A DNA stretch of 64,000 nucleotides from Granulosicoccaceae bacterium. GTDB lineage: Bacteria; Pseudomonadota; Gammaproteobacteria; Granulosicoccales; Granulosicoccaceae. The notes under the pieces were generated by a model. The model was not told the DNA's origin, made no database searches, and saw only the letters and a program-made list of their open reading frames with translations. How positions within the stretch are numbered: the stretch's first letter is position 1; every line of letters begins with the position of its first letter. Of this stretch, positions 59,520-64,000 are shown piece by piece. Location of the stretch: positions 99,186 to 163,185 of the forward strand of contig JAHDCO010000004.1 in NCBI GenBank assembly GCA_020629835.1, written 5' to 3'. The translations under genes were made by a program, and so were the position numbers.

Positions 59520-60623
59520 ATGAAGATCACCGCAATTAGCCTGTACCGAGTACCGCTAACCAGTCACGAAACCTACTATATGTCCGATGGTAAAACGTGT
59601 GACACCGTGGACTCTATGGTGTTGCGATTGATTACGGATACCGGCATCGAAGGCTGGGGTGAGGTATGCCCTATCCCGCATTACCTACCGGCTTACGCAG
59701 GTGGTGTTGCCTCGGCTATACAGGAATTGTCCACTGTCCTATTGGGAGCTGATCCCGTTGGCCCAGAAGCGCTGATGCACCGGGTAGATGCTCATTTAAT
59801 CGGGCACGACTACGCTAAGTCAGCGATTGATACCGCGCTGTGGGACCTAACGGCCAAGGCCGCAGATCTACCGTTGTATCGATTACTAGGCGGATTACAA
59901 ACTCACGATTTGCCGCTCTACCATTCCATAACCTGCGTTGATCCAAGCGATATGGCGGATATGGCCAAAACGGCTGAGGCGTCCGGGATTAAACAATTTC
60001 AGGTAAAACTGGGTGCAGACGCCAATTGGCGCAGAGATGTTGAGCGACTGGTTGCCGTGCGCGAGAGCGTAGCTATTTCAGCGTTAGTGTACGGAGACTG
60101 GAACTGCGGAGCATCACAACTGGATGCCACACGTGTGGGAAATGCGGTAGCGAACCTGGATATTATGTTAGAACAACCGTGTCAAACCATAGAATCCTGC
60201 GCCAATGTTAAGAACAGTTGTGGCTTGGCGATGAAGATGGATGAATGCGCTTACGATACGGCGAGTTTACTGAAAGCACATCAGTATGGGTGTATGGATG
60301 CGGTTGCGTTAAAGCTGTCTAAGTTTGGGGGGCTTAGCCGAATGCGTCGTGCAAGAGATCTCTGTCTTCACTTGGGCGCAAAAATGTGCATCGAAGACAC
60401 GTGGGGTTCGGATATCACCACTGCAACGGCTATGCACCTGGCAACCGCTACACCAAGAAGCCACATCTTAAACACCTGCGATTTATCCGGGTATGTAGCA
60501 CCACGATTAGACGCCAACGCGCCGGTTCGGCACAATGGCAAAATAAATGTTAACGATCTGCCCGGGCACGGTGTAACACCTGAGCTCGCCGTTTTGGGTG
60601 AACCCGTTCAACAGTGGCACTAG
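59520..60623 (+). CDS. Enolase-superfamily enzyme (mandelate racemase/MLE type), copy 2
   Basis: A 367-residue paralogue in tandem with the previous gene. Ligands: Asp in YGDWNCG, Glu in LEQPCQ and Asp-Glu in KMDECA. Bases: Lys of FQVKLGAD and of ALKLSKFGGL, with CIEDTWGSDI after it. The SKFGGL and EDTWGSD region recalls the HpbD/cis-3-hydroxyproline dehydratase type more than copy 1 does. The two copies may carry out successive steps or act on different isomers. A short AACAACG/CGTTGTT hairpin (59477-59498) lies in the 42-base gap before it. Confidence 0.88.
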   Translation: MKITAISLYRVPLTSHETYYMSDGKTCDTVDSMVLRLITDTGIEGWGEVCPIPHYLPAYAGGVASAIQELSTVLLGADPVGPEALMHRVDAHLIGHDYAKSAIDTALWDLTAKAADLPLYRLLGGLQTHDLPLYHSITCVDPSDMADMAKTAEASGIKQFQVKLGADANWRRDVERLVAVRESVAISALVYGDWNCGASQLDATRVGNAVANLDIMLEQPCQTIESCANVKNSCGLAMKMDECAYDTASLLKAHQYGCMDAVALKLSKFGGLSRMRRARDLCLHLGAKMCIEDTWGSDITTATAMHLATATPRSHILNTCDLSGYVAPRLDANAPVRHNGKINVNDLPGHGVTPELAVLGEPVQQWH

Positions 60624-60646
60624 CCACGTAACAAACAGTGGACCTT

Positions 60647-61912
60647 ATGAATTCTTTAACGTGGCATGAACGTGCAAAAGCGGTGTTACCGGCGGGTGGC
60701 TTCGGGAATTTTGATCACGATGTGTTTATCCGTGACGGTAAGGGTTCTCGTGTTTGGGATGAAAGTGGCAATGAATACGTCGATTATTTAATCGGGTCTG
60801 GCCCGATGCTTTTAGGCCACGGTCATGAAGAAGTATTGGATGTGGTGCAGCAGCAGTTGGGTAAAGGCATGACGTTTTTTGCCAATAACACATCCGCTGT
60901 GGAGTTGGCAGAAGCCATTGTTGAGGCCGTGCCATGTGCCGAGCAAGTTCGGTACGTGACATCCGGTGGTGAAGCTGACATGTATGCCTTGCGGCTAGCG
61001 CGGGCGTTTACGGGCAAACAAAAGATCTTCAAGTTTGAAGGCGGCTACCACGGCATGAGCGCTGAAGCACAAATGAGCCTGGCGCCTCATATCAACGCAA
61101 ACTTCCCAAGCGCGGTTCCAGACAGTGCGGGTATTCCCGACAGCGTTCGGGATGACATGGTTATCGCACCGTTTAACGACGAGGAGACGGTAACTGCGTT
61201 ACTGGACGAGTATGGTAACGATATCGCCGCGTTGATCGTTGAGCCACTTCAGCGAATCATTCCTGCGAAACCGGGTTTTTTGGCGTTTCTCAGGGAGCAA
61301 TGCACGCAGCGTGGCATCGTGTTGATTTTCGATGAAATCGTCACGGGTTTTCGACTGGCGTACGGTGGTGCGCAAGAAGCTTATGGCGTGGTGCCTGACT
61401 TGTGCACATTGGGTAAGGTTATCGGTGGAGGTTTTCCTTTGGCCGCGGTTGCCGGAAAACAGGACATCATGCGCCATTTTGATATGGCAGAAGTCGGGCG
61501 AGAAGGTTTTTTGATGCAACTGGGCACCCTGTCTGGTAACCCTGTCGCCGCGGTTGCCGGTTTGAAAACTCTTGAAATTTTGCGTCGTCCGGGTGCATAC
61601 GACACGCTAAAAGCGTACGGACAAAGACTGCAATCGCTTTTCACTGATCATCTGAATCGGCACGACCACTCGCACCAGGTAGTCGGGGATCCCACCCTGT
61701 TCGACGTACTGTTTACCAATGATTCGGTGGTGGACTATCGCACCGCTAAAGCAGCTGATGCGAAGAAAAACGCGGTGTTTAACCAGCACCTACGTGCTCA
61801 CGGGGTGCTGAAATCCCCCGGTAAGGTATACCCTTGCCTGGCACTTACCGAGGCCGATTTCGAGCTCACGGAAAACGCGCTTATAGCTGCGTGTGAGGGC
61901 TTAAGTTCCTGA
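60647..61912 (+). CDS. Class III aminotransferase (GSA-aminomutase-like)
   Basis: A 421-residue PLP enzyme from ATG 60647 (a GTG at 60638 adds three residues). It has the class III core: FKFEGGYHGM, the Asp of LIFDEIVTGFR, and the PLP lysine K257 in LGKVIGGGFPLAA, with GTLSGNPVAAVAGL after it. It most resembles glutamate-1-semialdehyde 2,1-aminomutase and the related aminotransferases of catabolic clusters; true heme GSA mutase is unlikely from context. It is the last gene of the rightward unit, where it would take the amino group off the demethylated product. Confidence 0.9.
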   Translation: MNSLTWHERAKAVLPAGGFGNFDHDVFIRDGKGSRVWDESGNEYVDYLIGSGPMLLGHGHEEVLDVVQQQLGKGMTFFANNTSAVELAEAIVEAVPCAEQVRYVTSGGEADMYALRLARAFTGKQKIFKFEGGYHGMSAEAQMSLAPHINANFPSAVPDSAGIPDSVRDDMVIAPFNDEETVTALLDEYGNDIAALIVEPLQRIIPAKPGFLAFLREQCTQRGIVLIFDEIVTGFRLAYGGAQEAYGVVPDLCTLGKVIGGGFPLAAVAGKQDIMRHFDMAEVGREGFLMQLGTLSGNPVAAVAGLKTLEILRRPGAYDTLKAYGQRLQSLFTDHLNRHDHSHQVVGDPTLFDVLFTNDSVVDYRTAKAADAKKNAVFNQHLRAHGVLKSPGKVYPCLALTEADFELTENALIAACEGLSS

Positions 61913-61987
61913 AGCGCTCAATGATATACACGCAGCTTTAGCACGGTGAGTTAGTTGCATAGGTACGACGATTACACCGATTTATTA

Positions 61988-62500
61988 CTACGTAATGGGT
62001 GGTACGGCGTCCAGTTCCCCTTCACTTCGAATATCCAATCGAGATAATCCAATCATCTGTTCGATTTTTTCCGCCATGTCTTCTTCAAGGTCGATGACCA
62101 GCAACACCTTCCCGTTGTTGAGTTGGGTTTGAAAGTCGTCTAGTTGACTGTTCGGTACGGAGCTTCCAACGATCGCAGAGACGAAGGTTCCAAATGATGC
62201 TCCTGCTATTGAGCTGGTTGCAACGAGTCCAGCGCCGCCAATGGCAAGTCCTGCGGGCGCAACAACCGCAGCGGTCAGACCCACCAGAAGTCCGGTGGCG
62301 GCACCGATACCTGCACCGCGTTTGATGGCGGGTACGGCATCATTTTGTTCCAGATAATCCAGTGATGGAAGTGATCCGAGTGTTGTTTTTTCACTGGCGG
62401 CGGCACTGATGTGATCTTCTTCTACACCCAAACCTTTGATCGTGCTCACTGCCTGTTCCGCTGAATCTAAATCAGGTGCGATGTAGATATACTTCTTCAT
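61988..62500 (-). CDS. Glycine-zipper stress protein (DUF1269-like)
   Basis: A 170-residue protein from ATG 62500, which has an AAGGAAA ribosome site; the frame to 62584 is not used. An N-terminal alpha-beta domain (about 1-50, YIYIAPDLDSAEQAVSTIK) is followed by a Gly/Ala-rich hydrophobic hairpin (GAGIGAATGLLVGLTAAVVAPAGL and so on, about 65-110) and a C-terminal acidic ferredoxin-like part. It resembles DUF1269/general stress membrane proteins. Confidence 0.72.
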   Translation of the reverse strand: MKKYIYIAPDLDSAEQAVSTIKGLGVEEDHISAAASEKTTLGSLPSLDYLEQNDAVPAIKRGAGIGAATGLLVGLTAAVVAPAGLAIGGAGLVATSSIAGASFGTFVSAIVGSSVPNSQLDDFQTQLNNGKVLLVIDLEEDMAEKIEQMIGLSRLDIRSEGELDAVPPIT

Positions 62501-62775
62501 GGATTTCCTTGTTGAAAAATGATGTTTGGTCGTGTGACAGCAGCGTCGGTCGATTTTTTGGTCGAAGTCGCCGCTTACCTGCACAGCCTAGAGCGATAGA
62601 CTAGTCTTATTCCTCTAGGAGTTACGGTGCTGTTGTAATTTTGACAAACCCGCAGTCCATACGTGATATGGCCAATCGTGTAGAAGTTGCATTTCGTCAA
62701 TGCACGCAGCGACTACCGAACCACTGAGATAACGACGCAGCAAAAAAGACGTTTGAAAACAATAAGGAATCGGCT

Positions 62776-63213
62776 GTGCAAGAACTGTTGGAACTTCAAA
62801 CGGGTCAGGTATCGTTTTTAAGCGGTCTGCTGGCAGGTTTCTCTTTAACCGTAGCAGCGAATATTTTGCAGGTGGTGTCCACCGGGCGTGTACGCACGGT
62901 AAGTTTGGTGTTTCTACTGCTTTCGTCCCTGCTCTTTTTAGTCGCTTTGTACGTTGATGTGCGGCTGACGATCGAGCTCGCAAGCGTTGAGACGATTAGT
63001 CCAGAAATGGCAGAGATTGTTCAGCGTGTGCGCCTGATCGGAACCACCAGCGCGACGATTGCATTGGTGGTTTTTATCATCGCGATTGGCTTACTCGGTT
63101 GGCTCGCCAGTCCGATAGCTGGTGTACTGAGTGGTTTATTGGCGGGATCTACACTTATCGTATTGTCCTACGTGTGGTGGCATATGCTCCTTCTCAATGC
63201 GCCGGTTCAGTAA
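62776..63213 (+). CDS. Four-helix membrane protein of unknown function
   Basis: A 145-residue protein started at GTG 62776. Four hydrophobic helices (about 12-32, 42-62, 90-110 and 115-138) are joined by short loops. No family recognised. It stands alone on the plus strand between two minus-strand genes, and its stop lies 8 bases from the convergent MBL gene. Confidence 0.65.
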   Translation: MQELLELQTGQVSFLSGLLAGFSLTVAANILQVVSTGRVRTVSLVFLLLSSLLFLVALYVDVRLTIELASVETISPEMAEIVQRVRLIGTTSATIALVVFIIAIGLLGWLASPIAGVLSGLLAGSTLIVLSYVWWHMLLLNAPVQ

Positions 63214-63221
63214 AGCCAAAT

Positions 63222-64000
63222 CTATTCGAATTCCATCGCTCGGTAGATTCTGTCGGCGTTCAACCCTGCCAGCTCATCAAAGGTATCCAGATGCTGATAC
63301 GCGCTTTGGTCGATGTTGTAGGCATCGATCAGTGAGCCATCGTTTTCGATCAGTGCGCCTATGGTCTCTCGCATAAAACGTAGATAGCCGATTGTCCACT
63401 TGGTTACCTCTTCCATCGTGGTTGGCTGGCCATGTCCTGGAATCACGACTTGTGGATTGAGTGCCTCAAATTCCTCCCAGGTGTTAATCCATCCTAGCGT
63501 ATCGGTGTATTCGAATACCGGCAGTAACCGTTCATGAAAAGCGATATCACCCGCGATGACCAGACGTTGTTCGGGTAACCACACCGAGACATCGCCGGGG
63601 CTGTGTGCTGGACCCAGGTACAGTACTTCCACGTCTACGCCACCTAAAGATAACGCGTACTTATCTTCAAACGTAATATCAGGCGTTGATAAAACAGTGC
63701 CCATCGATTTATCGCGATTTCTTCGTTGCATTGTGGCTAGCGAACTTTCCCCGCGTGTTGCGATTGTGTCAGCAGCGTCTTTGTGAGCAATGACCTTAGC
63801 GCCCTGTTCTTGCCAGTAATTCATACCGAGCATGGCATGGCCTTGTGCGTTTTCGAGCACCACGTATTTCACAGGCTTATCAGTCAGTGTTTTTATCTCT
63901 GAATGAAGCGCTGATGCCAATAAATAGTTATCTCCTGCATTAACGACCAACACGCTGTCATCGCCGATGACAAAAGAGAGATTATTGTTGTGTCCTGAGT
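63222..64000 (-). CDS. MBL-fold metallo-hydrolase, 5' end missing
   Basis: The frame reads open to the right edge of the window: upstream of a GTG at 63953 the codons still give NNLSFVIGDDSVLVVNAGD, the usual first strand of an MBL fold, so the true start lies beyond base 64000. The first metal motif HxHxDH is replaced by ENAQGH, so three metal ligands are missing; later motifs remain: AHSPGDVSVWLP, VIAGDIAFH and VIPGHGQPT. It may bind one metal ion or act on another substrate class. Confidence 0.83.
   Translation of the reverse strand, partial: SGHNNNLSFVIGDDSVLVVNAGDNYLLASALHSEIKTLTDKPVKYVVLENAQGHAMLGMNYWQEQGAKVIAHKDAADTIATRGESSLATMQRRNRDKSMGTVLSTPDITFEDKYALSLGGVDVEVLYLGPAHSPGDVSVWLPEQRLVIAGDIAFHERLLPVFEYTDTLGWINTWEEFEALNPQVVIPGHGQPTTMEEVTKWTIGYLRFMRETIGALIENDGSLIDAYNIDQSAYQHLDTFDELAGLNADRIYRAMEFE

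Overview
The window looks like chromosomal DNA of a free-living, probably marine gammaproteobacterium. The grounds are a gammaproteobacterial-type LexA operator (TACTG-N10-CAGTA), YqjD/DUF883, CsbD, BON and DUF1328 stress proteins, MipA/OmpV and ABC systems typical of marine osmolyte users, and a base composition near 50% GC. I cannot name the genus. No rRNA, tRNA, CRISPR array, transposase or phage gene was seen.

Region 1 (1-8.4 kb) is mostly DNA repair. A two-gene unit on the minus strand (radical-SAM HhH protein plus UDG-linked DUF4130 protein) lies under a perfect SOS box. A plus-strand pair encodes a ligase-associated exonuclease and an ATP-dependent DNA ligase. Between them lie a PQQ-type aldose dehydrogenase, an SDR and a HAD-like protein that lacks the catalytic aspartates.

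Region 2 (8.4-42 kb) is a dense stress and signalling island. It holds small stress proteins (DUF1328, hemerythrin, three DUF883/YqjD-like proteins, CsbD, BON proteins, DUF4112, PLDc_N, DUF3618, a PNPOx-like protein) and many envelope proteins (AI-2E family, YihY, DUF2254, two MscS channels, a Na+/H+ antiporter with an RCK domain, MFS). The signalling core is an orphan CheB domain, a 1586-residue CheB-CheR-PAS-kinase-REC-REC hybrid, a 65-residue stand-alone histidine-kinase dimerisation domain, a single-domain receiver, a further kinase, and three paralogous REC-AAA-Fis regulators whose AAA domains have lost the sigma-54 and ATPase motifs.

Region 3 (42-62 kb) is catabolic. A peptide/opine-type ABC transporter, a GST and a MipA-like porin precede a divergent ten-gene module around an RpiR-type regulator. 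Leftward run RpiR, a Rieske N-demethylase-type oxygenase, a carboxymuconolactone decarboxylase-like protein, an MttB-like methyltransferase without pyrrolysine, and a DUF1338/HglS-type 2-oxoadipate dioxygenase. Rightward run a dimethylglycine/sarcosine dehydrogenase-like flavoprotein, an MDR oxidoreductase, two enolase-superfamily enzymes and a class III aminotransferase. Together they look like a pathway that imports an N-methylated amino acid (betaine), strips its methyl groups, epimerises or dehydrates it, transaminates it and opens it through a 2-oxo diacid. The exact substrate is not known and this combination may be undescribed.

Region 4 (62-64 kb) has a glycine-zipper stress protein, a small membrane protein and a metallo-beta-lactamase-fold gene that runs off the right edge.
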